A stretch of DNA of 64,000 bases from Quillaja saponaria. Lineage: Eukaryota > Streptophyta > Magnoliopsida > Fabales > Quillajaceae. Below the pieces are notes generated by a model. That model made no database searches. It worked only from the letters and a program-made list of their open reading frames with translations, and had not been told where the DNA came from. The stretch's first letter is position 1. Each line of letters begins with the position of its first letter. The position numbers and the translations under genes were made by a program. This document shows positions 39,784 through 50,015 of this stretch, piece by piece. The DNA is taken from NCBI GenBank assembly GCA_029379385.1, contig CM055612.1, positions 6,510,001 to 6,574,000 on the forward strand. The letters run 5' to 3'.

Positions 39784-42202
39784 CTAATAATTGTTTATTT
39801 CCGAGGTTGAAATGCGTACACGATCCAAGCAAGATTTTGTTTCAAGTTGATATTTTTGTTGAAGCTCCAAGTATTCACTGTACTTGATTCCACGAAATGC
39901 TGGAGGATGAGACTCTGAAACCAGCTCTGGCGCAGGGCTCACGGTGGTTTCAAACGATGGCCCGTGTGCTGTTCCTATTGAAATTCTTGTTGCTTTCTTA
40001 TTAACCATAGCTCTGTGTACCACACTCTTGTACTCTCCATTGGTCAATATCTAATATCACAATAAATAAACAATGATCAGAATTTGACATGTTATATATA
40101 TGTTGAATGTTACAAGAGTTTTTTTTTTTTTTTTTTTCAGATATTTAAATCAATTTATGTTTATATTGACTAATTTACTGATTTAGCTCCAAAAATTTGA
40201 ACTCATAAAGTAACACTTTTATTTTTTTAACTATTAAAAGAAATTGAGAAAGATAAACTTTGAAATAGACCAAGGGTCTAAATTTTGGAAAGTTATAAGC
40301 TGAATTCTATGAGGAAGAAAAAAATTATACCTCCATATGATCTCCAAGGTTGACTAGAAAAGAGTTGGGATGGGGGTTGACTGGAATCCATTTGCCATGG
40401 TGTTGAACTTGAAGGCCACAAAGCTCATTTTGGATGAGTAGTGTCAAGAGCCCATGATCTGTGTGAGGAGGCAAACCCATTGCAATTTCAGGCTGTGGGC
40501 AAGGGGGGTAAAGATTTATAACAAGCAGCTGTGAGCCTGACTCTACGTTCATCCTCTTGAGTATGTAATCTGCTTCTAAGCCTAAGCTTTTAGATACTCC
40601 TTTCATCAATTCATCAGCCACTTCCCTAGTTTTTTCGGAGTACTCTTGCAAAACTTCACTGCCACATTTTGTCAAACATGTCGATGTCAGATGTCAGATG
40701 CCAGATGTTATCATTCATTCTTAGATTTGCCTTGCCACTGAAATTGTTACACGTTTTCATGATGTTGACATTGTTTAGTAAAATAGGAACAACAACCTTT
40801 AGATCTAGCGGTACAGGAGATATTGGGGATAAGTAACTAGCATGATAATGGATGGAATTGTGACCTTAAAAATCCTATCTTTTTGTCCAACTTGAATCTG
40901 ATTGGAATGAATTAGGATTATATATCTTGTATTTTTGTTTTCTTACTCTTTAGCTACGTGTTTTATGTTTACTGTGAATCTTTAAAAACAAAAACCTTAA
41001 TTGAATCGAATATCTAACCTGATCTAATATAATTGATCCAAATTTCATCTCTAAAGATATATCTCTTTAATACTCGATCATTCTTATGGATCAATCTCGT
41101 CGTTGAAACTTTCTTGACCATGACACAAAAAAGGGGACAGGTAGTAATACAGATAGGGATATGTGAATTTTTTCATGTGCTATTCACCAAAGGTCGCTTC
41201 AAGCAGTATCTCTAGGGCTTTAAGCATATATGTATACGCTAAGAAACCTGGGGAAAATATAGCTGGACAGTGCATGTCCTATTAACAAGTGAGGGAACTA
41301 TAAATAGTTAGTCAGAAATATGTGTAAATATTGATTGATTGCTAGCTATGGATATAATAAGCTCAACTCGAAAAAGTTTCAAGGTTTCAGCTAGAAAATA
41401 TAAGAGGAGCTTGAATATATTACTGCTATAAACAGCTCAGAAATTTCATGTTTAGAATCAAAATTTTCTTCTCTATTTTTTAGATACAAAAGATTAAAAA
41501 TTCTCGTTCATTACAAGTTCGAGTTTTAGATAAAATGATACTTTCTCAGAGTATTAGAGAAAGAGATCATAAGTTGGAATCCATTTGTGAAATCTACACA
41601 CCAAAATGTGAAAATGTATGCGTATTATATGTAATACCTGAAACCAGGGGGCTTATTAGGAGCATTAAAGGAAGGATGAACATGAAGTTTAAGATAATCC
41701 CTCCAGTAAAAAGACTTGTCCACCTTCACATTGAAGCTTGAACCACATCTTATGGGATCCAACACTTGGTTTCCTGCAAATTCTCTTTTTTCCTCCTCTG
41801 CTAGTTCAAAAAAACTACAACTTGCTCTTAGAATCTCATCCCTCAATTCCTCCGGCACGCCATGATTTATTAGCTATCATCAATATATAAAACACATATC
41901 AGTATATTCTATTTTAATTGACAATAGAAACCTAGATTTACATCTTGCATTATATATATACACTGTTAGTTAGTTACTTATACCACAAAGAATCCCCAGT
42001 CGCGGCAGGCATTACCGAGGTCTTGGATCGCTTTGCAACGCTGATCAGGATCATTGGCAGAAGTCAGTAAAGAAAAGTCGATAATGGGGACAGTTTCTGC
42101 AGTGGAGAGCATAGAATCCTCAGGTTTTTTAGGGAATACATATATGGGGGGAAGGGATGTGAAATTGTTTGATTCAACTAGCCCCTTTACTGTGCTAAAC
42201 AT
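39784..42202 (-). CDS. 2-oxoglutarate/Fe(II)-dependent dioxygenase (DOXC class)
   Basis: Soluble oxygenase of the plant specialised-metabolism class, using 2-oxoglutarate, O2 and Fe(II). Four exons: 42202-41984, 41873-41638, 40658-40331, 40050-39784; 1050 nt, 349 aa. The N-terminal DIOX_N region shows VPIIDFSLLTS and ACRDWGFFVLINHGVP. The catalytic domain carries the iron ligands H217 and D219 in LPPHTDHGLLTLL and H273 in VVHRAMVN, and the 2-oxoglutarate contacts R283 and S285 in RISIGT, so the active site is complete. It resembles the 2-oxoglutarate-dependent dioxygenase 19 / flavanone 3-dioxygenase-like / DMR6-like group (ending SCLDRVRIST), but the substrate cannot be deduced. Intron 2 is 979 bp. 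Confidence 0.93.
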
Positions 42203-42299
42203 GTTTTGTGGTTTTTAAGGTTTCTGGGTATTGAAAGAAATGAAGGGATAGATATTGTGGAATGTGTGTGTGTGAGTGGAGTGTTCTATTCTTCTCAGT

Positions 42300-42316
42300 C
42301 AGCTTTATATAAGCAA
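42300..42316 (-). promoter_or_regulatory. TATA box of the dioxygenase gene
   Basis: On the minus strand GCTTATATAAAGCTG lies about 105 bases upstream of the ATG at 42202, a plausible distance for a TATA box plus a 70-80 nt leader. Nothing else in the promoter was recognised. Confidence 0.6.
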
Positions 42317-43679
42317 ACCAAATATGAGTGGCATGCTATGAACCAGGCAAAAACAAACTATTTCAAGATAGGCCGGTTTGTTAATTTGATTTAAAAAATT
42401 AATATTGTTTGTTGTGGAAATAACAAGTCTACATAGAAATTAGACAAAAACTTCTAGTAGAGAAGCAGAAATTAGTTGGACAAAAACTTTTAGAAGAGAA
42501 GAAATTAGACAAAGTGGCCCTTATATTCGGCACCTAAAATCATCATCATTTCCATCCACTACTTAGAGATCAGTTGGTGTATAAATCATTTCAAGATTGA
42601 TAGACGGGTATATTTGGTTTAAATGGTCTAAAACTAATCATCAATTTTGAGAAGTCACTAGAACGTGATCGTGATCGTGATCATGATCATATTAAGATAA
42701 GTTTGACATGAAATTGGATGAGTATTCCTATTAAGATTATTGACGGAGTCTTAACTCAATTAGTTAAGATAAAAATGCAATTACAATATCTTAAATCTAG
42801 AACCAACTCTCCTATTTACTGATATGGTAAATATTTTTTATATTTATGAATTAGCACTCCATCGTTGTATGGCTATGGAATTAGGAGGCCTTCACAGTCT
42901 ATTTATACAAATACTAACTATGTCAACAAAATCACTATTAACATTTACTTTTGAATGATTAAAATTTTAATTAGTTGAAACATAGTAGGCCTTCACAGTC
43001 TATTTATACACGTGAATCTCACTCATTTACTTGAATGATATATATAATTATAAAACTGAGACACGATTTAATTTTGTAAGTAGAGAGAATCCGCAACATT
43101 GGTCACTTGTTTTTTTAATGAAGAATGTGATTGCAGCTACTAAAGACTCCCTATTGTCGTCTTTTTACATTAGAAAAACGTGTCATGAATAATTATTGGA
43201 TTCTTTGGTGGCCACAAGCTGAAGCTAAAGTCGTGATGTCTGCAGTCCAGACGTCCGATTCACCATCACTCATGTCACGTTTTGGTTACAAGACAAAGGG
43301 TACAAGAATAGTTTCAAGAAAAGTTAATTTCATCTTCGCATCTTGTATACAGTAAAAACTATGAATTTTATTGATCACGATGAGTTAATTATCAATATTT
43401 TATTTGATATATATGAAAGCGAATACTAACAAACAATAAGATTTTTTGTTAGGAATTTTGAAGTAGTTATCAAAAGTCATTACTTTTATATTAAGTCATT
43501 TTCCCTTACAAAATAATTTTTAGATCAATAGTTATTAAAATATTGAAAAGAAGAAAGTTTAATTATTTTGATTTAATTTAAAATACATTATATTTTCTCT
43601 AGAAAAAAAGAGATTTATTTTTATAAATTAACTTTTTATGAACAATAATGTATTTTCATAAAAAATCTATCACTCTTAT
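42317..43679. other. Intergenic upstream of the dioxygenase
   Basis: AT-rich, no supported gene. A short run of GATCGT/GATCAT units occurs at about 42667-42690, and the phrase AGGCCTTCACAGTCTATTTATACA occurs twice, near 42887 and 42988, about 100 bases apart. Confidence 0.5.
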
Positions 43680-44122
43680 TTGATTCTATCTGGTAGGCTT
43701 GCTGGAACGCAGGGGTGTTGTCTATATACCCGCTTAGGATTGCTTTCTAATACATACCTGCTTAATTTCATTACCAGGTGTGCTCGTATACGTGTGTAAT
43801 GAATCAATCGCTCTTTCCCTTGGTCAGTTGAGTCTTTATCCCTATTCGCCCTACTTTAATGATTGCTCAGTGGGCTACTCGACCACTTTTATTACAAACA
43901 GCATTAGTCACAACTAATACAAGAACAAAAAAGAAAAGAGAGTTCAGGCGATTGGAGCTTCGTTTCCATGCCAATGAGAAAGTCAGAGTCATCCATAGTA
44001 AGGCAGGAGAGAGAGGTCTACCTGGCCGCGAACTACTCCACCGACAGCTTAGGCCTTGGAATTAGGTAAGCGTCTTTTCAACCAGCCTTTACTTCTTAAC
44101 CTTCAAGACAACTCTCTTTGCC
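43680..44122 (+). other. Candidate organelle-derived (mitochondrial-like) insertion flanking the MULE
   Basis: This stretch abruptly loses the AT-rich composition of its surroundings (for example GGTCTACCTGGCCGCGAAC, ACCGACAGCTTAGGCC) and has no plant gene structure. Its texture resembles non-coding plant mitochondrial DNA. The same texture resumes right of the MULE at 50016 to about 50090 (CTACCCCTATCTAGATGG). I infer one insertion split by the MULE. No mitochondrial gene was recognised, so this stays a candidate. Confidence 0.35.
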
Positions 44123-44789
44123 GGATTTTTGGACAGAAGGGTCCAAGTTCCAAATTTTTTGGCCAGAATGGTAATTTTTTTACTATAATAGCCAAAATGG
44201 GGTAAATTCTGAAACAGTGTTTTCAAAACACGGTTTTTGGGTCTACCTGGCATGCCAGGTCATTTTCTTTCCCAGTTCAGCACTCGCGCGTGGCGCGCGA
44301 GTGCAGGATGAAACCGGCTTTTGAAAAGCCGGTTTCAAAACTAATACAAACAGCACTAGTCACAACTAATACAAGAACAGAAAAGAAAAGAGAGTTCAGG
44401 CGATTGGAGCTTCGTTTCCATGCCAATGAGAAAGTCAGAGTCATCCATAGTAAAGCAGGAGAGAAAGGTCTACCTGGCCGCGAACTACTCCACTGACAGC
44501 TTAGGCCTTGGAATTAGGTAAGCATCTTTTCAACCAGCCTTTACTTCTTAACCTTCAAGACAATTCTCTTTGCCGGATTTTTGGACAGAAGGGTCCAAGT
44601 TCCAAATTTTTTGGTCAGAATAGTAATTTTTATACTATAATAGTCAAAATAGGGTAAATTCTGAAACAGTGTTTTCAAAACACGGTTTCTGGGTCTACCT
44701 GGCATGGCAGGTCATTTTCTTTCCCAGTTCAGCACTCGCGCGTGGCGCGCGAGTGCAGGATGAAACCGGCTTTTGAAAAGTCGGTTTCA
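43893..44789 (+). repeat. 452-bp tandem duplication of flank plus left MULE terminus
   Basis: 43893-44344 and 44345-44789 align at a constant offset of 452. Each contains about 220 bp of host flank, the 10-bp target word TCTCTTTGCC (44113-44122 and 44565-44574) and about 215 bp of the MULE left terminal repeat. The copies differ at roughly 15 sites, nearly all C/T or G/A. The junction (about 44338-44345) follows immediately after a 29-bp palindrome and shows AACTAATACAA, a word also present at 43910. Confidence 0.9.
44217..44337 (+). repeat. Ladder of four perfect palindromes in the left TIR
   Basis: 44217-44231: arms GTGTTTT/AAAACAC around one C. 44245-44260: 16-bp perfect palindrome with half-site ACCTGGCA. 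44280-44304: arms GCACTCGCGCG/CGCGCGAGTGC around TGG. 44309-44337: arms TGAAACCGGCTTTT/AAAAGCCGGTTTCA around one G. In the second left copy (44669-44789) the 16-bp and 29-bp palindromes each carry one mismatch (GGCATGGCAGG; AAAAGTCGG). Confidence 0.95.
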
Positions 44790-44833
44790 GACTGGCCTAC
44801 CTGCCCACTGCAAGGTAGTCTCTAGCTTTGCAA

Positions 44834-44893
44834 GCTACCCTGCACGCTGCAGGGTAGCCTGCATCGCTAGGCAGCCTTGCTGCCTAGCGATGC
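44834..44893 (+). repeat. Two further strong hairpins, subterminal left
   Basis: 44834-44858: 11-bp arms GCTACCCTGCA/TGCAGGGTAGC around CGC. 44861-44893: 14-bp arms GCATCGCTAGGCAG/CTGCCTAGCGATGC around CCTTG. They continue the ladder inward from the TIR and are GC-rich in an otherwise AT-rich element. Confidence 0.95.
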
Positions 44894-44977
44894 TGTCCTC
44901 ACCCACCCCCTCCCCCCACCCCAAATAATCGACCTCCCCCTCCCCCCCAAAAAAAATTTCACCCTCTGTCTTTTCTC

Positions 44978-45110
44978 CTCTATAAATACAGAGGCAGAAA
45001 AGACACTCTCATCATTCCTGGTTACCTCTTTTATTCTCATCACTTTCATTTTCATCTCTTAATATTGTGACGTTCCTCTTTTGATCATCTCCACGTCTTG
45101 GTAAGTTATG
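44978..45110 (+). promoter_or_regulatory. Probable transposase promoter and leader
   Basis: A TATAAATA box at 44981-44988 is followed by a pyrimidine-rich leader and then a donor-like TTGGTAAGTTATG near 45099-45111. Acceptor-like TTTTTTTTAG at about 45371-45380 and a second donor ACCTGGTAAGTC near 45436-45447 suggest untranslated leader exons ahead of the ATG at 46480. Inference from motifs only. Confidence 0.45.
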
Positions 45111-46479
45111 CAAATTTTAATTTAAAAAATTATTATTATTATTAGTTAAATTAAATTATTTTCTTATTGAAAATTTTATTACCTATACTAATTAATTTGT
45201 TACGTAAATTATTTAATTTATATTAATTATTATAATTAGTAATATTTACTTATTAATTATTTAAATTACGTTTACTATTTAAATTTTTAAAAATAAAATA
45301 TAATTAGAAATTATATAAACCATTTAATATTACACGATATATATGTTTTATTATTCTAAGTTAATTTATGTTTTTTTTAGGATAATTGTTGAAATCACGT
45401 TACCGGTGTTGATACTTTTTGCTCATTTGGTTATTACCTGGTAAGTCATAAATTTATATTTATTTTGTAAAAATTTGTATTTATTATTATTGTATACATG
45501 TACCTATATTTGCAGTAGTTTTATATTATAATTGTTGAAATATTAATTTTGATTATTTGTTATAATTAAAAATTTGTTGTAATTGTAATTTTTATGATAA
45601 TTGTAATAATTAGAATATTTATGATATGATAAATTATTAACTTTTTAAAGTTTAAATTAAAAAATAATATTTATAAGTTTAAAATAGTAATTACGTGCCT
45701 TTTAATTTAATTAGTAATTTTGTGACATTTAAATTAGTTAGTAATTTTGTTTGCCTTAAATTAGAAATTTAATGAGTTTTGAAATAAATAATAATTTTTG
45801 TATTTGTATGTTTTAATGTAATTAATATATTTATTAGTAATTTTGATAATTTTAAATTAGTTAGTAATTTTGACAGTTTTAAATTAATTAATATATTTAT
45901 TACGAAAATAAAAATTATTTAATTCATAATAATTATGGTAAGTAATATACCTATGATAAAAAATGATTTTACTATTTTGTTAGTATTCGTAATTTTATTT
46001 TAAAATTTGTGACTAATTTGTAAATGAAAATTTTTTTTTGGGGAAATTTATAGTAATATATTTATGATAAATAGATTTTTTTTTTTTTGTATTTGTATGT
46101 TTTATTGTAATTAATTTATAGATAGTATTTTTATGTTTAATATGTAATGGGATTTTTGATTATTTAATTAATTCATAATAGGCAAAATAAATATTTATAA
46201 TTAACTTAAAGATGAATCCATAATATTTTAATATAATTAATTTAAAATATACATTATAAGTAATAAATTTGTATTGTTTGAATTAATTAGTAATTTGGAT
46301 AGTTTTAATTTGAATTAATTGTGATGTTTGAATTAATTAGTAATTTGGGTATTATAATTTGAATCATTTATTATTATTAGTAGTCTGTAGTTAATCTATG
46401 AAAATACTGTGAATTCATTAACAATATATAAGAAAATTTTATAATATTTTAAAGCATTTTGAAGGTACAAGTTTTGATT

Positions 46480-48894
46480 ATGGAAGAAATTGGAATTATG
46501 TGTTACATTAATGGTGAGATGCGTACTGGTTCGAACGGGCTTGAATACGATTCAAGTCCCGTTAAGTGCATTCATGTACCAAAGCGTATCAAGTATGCAG
46601 AGTTTCATGCTCGTTTATGCAAGTCCTTAAAGGTTGATAGAAGAAGAGAGTACCTGACTATAATTTGTCGATGTCCAAGTACTATTAATAATTCAACCCA
46701 CTATAGTCCAGTTGCAGTAGCTGATGATGAGGACTTGTACAGCATGTTACAGCATGCCAGTGCGCAAGGCCTTGGATTTATTTTAGAGATTTATTTACAT
46801 AGGCACGCACTTCATGATGAGTCTCTGTCTCGTGTTCAGAGTCACGACACACTTGACCCGAATCCTGAAAACATATTCATGGAATCTCCCACTAGTAGGC
46901 GCCAATACGATCAGCTCAGTTCTCATGTTGCAGGAGAAGCATCAGCATCTCTTAGGCCGCATTCATCGATTAATTACTCAGAAGCGCCTGGAGAAGATAT
47001 TGGCAATGGAGAAGATATCCTTGATTTGAACGTTGATCCTCATTTTAACATTGAAGTGAATGATGATGATATTATCGAGGCTTCTGAAGAAGATTTATTT
47101 GCCGAATATGTCCTGAATCCCTTTTACACGGACGTGAACATTGCCAGGGCACGTGCCGTAAACCCTGTTATTGTTCCAAATGCACAATGGGAGTTGCATA
47201 ATGAATTTTACAATGACATGTTGTTCAGTACGAAGGCCGAGTTAAAAAATACTATTAAATACTGGCACATTATGAACCACGTGGCTTTCATAGTCGTTGA
47301 GTCCAAAAAGGACACATGGGATATCAGGTGCAAGCTCCACGAACAGGGTTGCAAGTGAAGGTTGCGAGGACATTTTAGTAAAAGATTTGAAAAGTTTCAG
47401 ATTACGAAATTGGATGTCGTTCACAGCTATGTTTATAGCGGAATGACTCAGGATTATTATAATCTGGACAAGGGGATCATTGCTGAATATATCAAAAATA
47501 CTATCAATGAAGACCCAACTACACCAGGAGCTGTGTTACTTACAATGATAAAAGATCACTTCCATTATAGTCCAAGTTTGAGCAAAATATTCAAAGCGAA
47601 GAAGAAAACAATAAATCTTGTGTTTGGTAATTGGAAGGAATCCTACAATGAGCTTCCTAGATATTTAAATGCACTTCATGTCACCAATCCCGGCACGCGT
47701 TTCGAATTGAAAGTGAACCTAACTAATAATCCTGGACAAGTTATTTTCCAACGAGTATTCTGGACTTTTGGGCCATCTATCGAGGCCTTCCATCATTGTA
47801 GACCAGTTCTTCAGATTGACGGCACATTCCTATGTGGAAAGTACACGGGAAAATTGTTGGTTGCAACTGGTGTTGATGGTAACAATAGTTTAGTTCCAGT
47901 TGCATTTGCAGTTGTTGAGGAGGGGAACACAGATAGTTGGGGATGGTTTTTAAGTTTAATTCGCATGCATGTAACGCAACGGGTGGGTATTTGCTTAATA
48001 TCTAATCGTCATGCCAGAATAATTGCTACTGCTTCAGATCCTCGAAATGGCTAGACTGAGCCTTATGGTTATCACCGTTTTTGTATTAGGCATATTGCAA
48101 GCAACTTTCATAAGACCTACAAGAATGTGAAAGCAAAGAATCTCCTCATCCACACTGTGAGTCAAACTCAAAAACGCAAATTCGATAAATATTTCGAGAA
48201 GTTTGTTTGCTTGGACTTTGACTTTGACTATGCTGCATGGATTGGTAGAATTCATTTGTAGCAGTGGGCATTGGCACATGACGGAGGTCACCGCTTTGAC
48301 TTCATGACCATGAATTTGGGAGAGTGCATGAACAATGTCTTGAAGGGAGCGCATTAAGTCCCAATCACTGCACTGGTGCGATTGACATTTTACCGGTGTG
48401 TTAAATATTTCGTGGAACATCGGGCGTACATTAATGCTGATCCAGCTCCTTCCCATTCTACTCATTCGACATCATCATCATCATTATCATCACAAAGTCG
48501 CAGACGCAGTAGAACTGATGTCCCTGGACCGTCGGTTTCTTATGGACGTGTTGATGCTGATGTCCGACCATCAGATGTGTATATTCCATCTCCAGCACAT
48601 ATGTCTCCACCTCCTTATATGGCCAGTAGTTCTTCTATGTATCATAAGCTTATGCCCGACTTTGCACAGCAATCAAGCGAGGTTTTTAACTCTCTCATAC
48701 CGCAGGTGCCATACTTTCAGTATGGTAATACACCTGCATCATATGACCCGGGTATGGGTTCAGGAGTGCAAGCTGAGGAAGGATTTAGTGGTGCTGATGA
48801 CATACCTCCCTCAGAAGATCTTGGTGACAGGGCTGATGTACCACCTAGGCGAAACCCGGCAAGGAGGAGAAGACCACGCCCATGTGGTACATGA
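46480..48894 (+). pseudogene. MULE transposase (MuDR family), inactivated
   Basis: The conceptual product has an N-terminal PB1-like region (MCYINGEMRTG...), an acidic linker, the MuDR DNA-binding region (from LFSTKAELKNTIKYWHI) and the DDE domain with LQIDGTFLCGKYTGKLLVA. One frame is kept throughout, with four premature stops: TGA 47356-47358 (where GCKW is expected), TAG 48052-48054, TAG 48259-48261, TAA 48355-48357. The second catalytic motif reads LISNRHARII; family members have Asp where this has Asn. After ITALVRLTFYR the sequence passes directly to a Ser/Pro-rich tail, so the usual SWIM zinc-finger region is missing. The tail from 48376 is long and open, ending in an Arg-rich stretch. 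Stop codons without frameshifts plus a lost SWIM domain suggest decay mainly by point mutation and one internal deletion. Confidence 0.92.
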
Positions 48895-49640
48895 GGTCAT
48901 TTTTTGTAGACCAGTATTTCCTGAAATCCTTATATAAGTTTTTTAATTTTTAATTTTTGTGTTTGTTACTTGTAATGGGAATAGTCTTCCTAGTTTATGT
49001 TTTAATTTAGTAATACTTGTAAATTAGAATTTACTTCTGAATAAACAAGTAGGGGTCTGCCAAAATTTACAATATCATGAATTTTAACATTTTAAAATAT
49101 CAAAAACTATAATAAAAAAATTTATGAGACACTATAGAATTAAAAAATTAACAAAAATCTTAAATTCTAAAAATACCAAATTTAAAAATTTAAAAACTGT
49201 CATATACTAGAAATTTAAAATTTATCATATATTTTTAATTCCATATAATTATTATACACTTTAAAATTTATTATACATTTTAAAATTTAAATATATCATA
49301 AACTATAAATATATAAATTAACATATACTTTATATTTAAAAGATATCATGAATTTTAAAAATATTTATGATAAAATTAAAAATATTTCAAAAATCTTAAA
49401 TTCTAAAAATTTAAAATTATCATATATTTCACAAAAATTCATTTATAAATTATCATATATTTAAAAAAAATTCTCAAAAACTCATTAAATTTTTCCAAAA
49501 CTCATAAAAAAAAAATATTTTGATTTTGTATGTTTTAATGTAATTACTATGTACAATAAAAAAATAAATATTGTATTTGTATGTTTGAATTAATTATATG
49601 TATGGGAAGGGGAGGGAATTATTGAGGAGGGGGAAGGGTA
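48895..49640 (+). other. AT-rich 3' part of the MULE
   Basis: Dense in short A/T words (AAATTTAAAA-like, ATATCATAAA). Nothing coding. It corresponds in texture to the AT-rich leader at 45110-46470 and probably holds the transposase 3' UTR. Confidence 0.5.
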
Positions 49641-49672
49641 GTGTGCGATGCAGGCATGTGTGCACGCTGCAA

Positions 49673-49835
49673 GGTAGCCTGCAGTAGCTTTGCAGGCTAC
49701 CCCGCAGGTCTGAAACTGGCTTTTGAAAAGCCTGTTTCAGACAAGAGTTTGTCCCCCCGCACGGGGCCCGCGGGGGACAAAGGCCTGATGAAACCGACTT
49801 TTCAAAAGCCAATTTCATCCTGCACTCGCGAGCCA
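49673..49835 (+). repeat. Hairpin cluster in the right subterminal region of the MULE
   Basis: 49673-49701: arms GGTAGCCTGC/GCAGGCTACC around nine bases. About 49710-49740: diverged version of the GAAAC-CTTTTGAAAAG-GTTTC palindrome. 49748-49781: arms TTTGTCCCCC/GGGGGACAAA around a GC-rich loop containing GGGCCC. 49823-49838 region: GCACTCGCGAGCC/ACGCGCGAGTG, the inverted counterpart of the left GCACTCGCGCG hairpin. The 49748-49781 hairpin has no counterpart on the left, so this side carries an extra insertion. Confidence 0.85.
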
Positions 49836-50015
49836 CGCGCGAGTGGGTGAACTGGGAAAGAAAATAACCTGACATGCCAGGCAGGACCTAGAAACCATGT
49901 TTTGAAAACACAGTTTCATAATTTACCCCATTTTGGCTATTATAGTAAAAAATTTACCATTCTGGCCAAAAATTTTGGGACTTGGACCCTTCTGTCTAAA
50001 AGTCCTCTCTTTGCC

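Larger units (their letters stand above)
44123..50005 (+). mobile_element. Mutator-like element (MULE) with long hairpin-rich TIRs and 10-bp TSD
   Basis: The core element is 44575-50005 (5431 bp), or 44123-50005 including the extra duplicated terminus. The left TIR (44575-44789) starts GGATTTTTGGACAGAAGGGT; the right TIR (about 49790-50005) is its inverted complement, starting GGACTTTTAGACAGAAGGGT when read inward. TCTCTTTGCC flanks both sides exactly (44565-44574 and 50006-50015); a 10-bp duplication is in the Mutator range of 8-11. The TIRs are packed with palindromes (separate entries). Inside lie a TATA-bearing leader, a long AT-rich stretch and a transposase pseudogene on the plus strand. 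The element cannot move by itself. Confidence 0.92.

Noticed and set aside
42667..42690. GATCGT/GATCAT short repeat as a regulatory site
   Set aside because: Only about four imperfect hexamers in AT-rich spacer; no link to a gene.
43859..44496. Two similar 68-codon ORFs (NTRTKKKREFRRLELR)
   Set aside because: They are the two copies of the 452-bp tandem duplication and match no known protein; probably chance ORFs in organelle-like DNA.
47356..48357. Reading the MULE stops as introns or programmed readthrough
   Set aside because: No GT-AG pairs bracket the stops; the catalytic Asp is changed and the SWIM region is missing, so simple decay explains them better.
48398..48937. 179-codon His/Leu-rich ORF
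   Set aside because: It overlaps the transposase tail in another frame; the transposase frame continues through this stretch.
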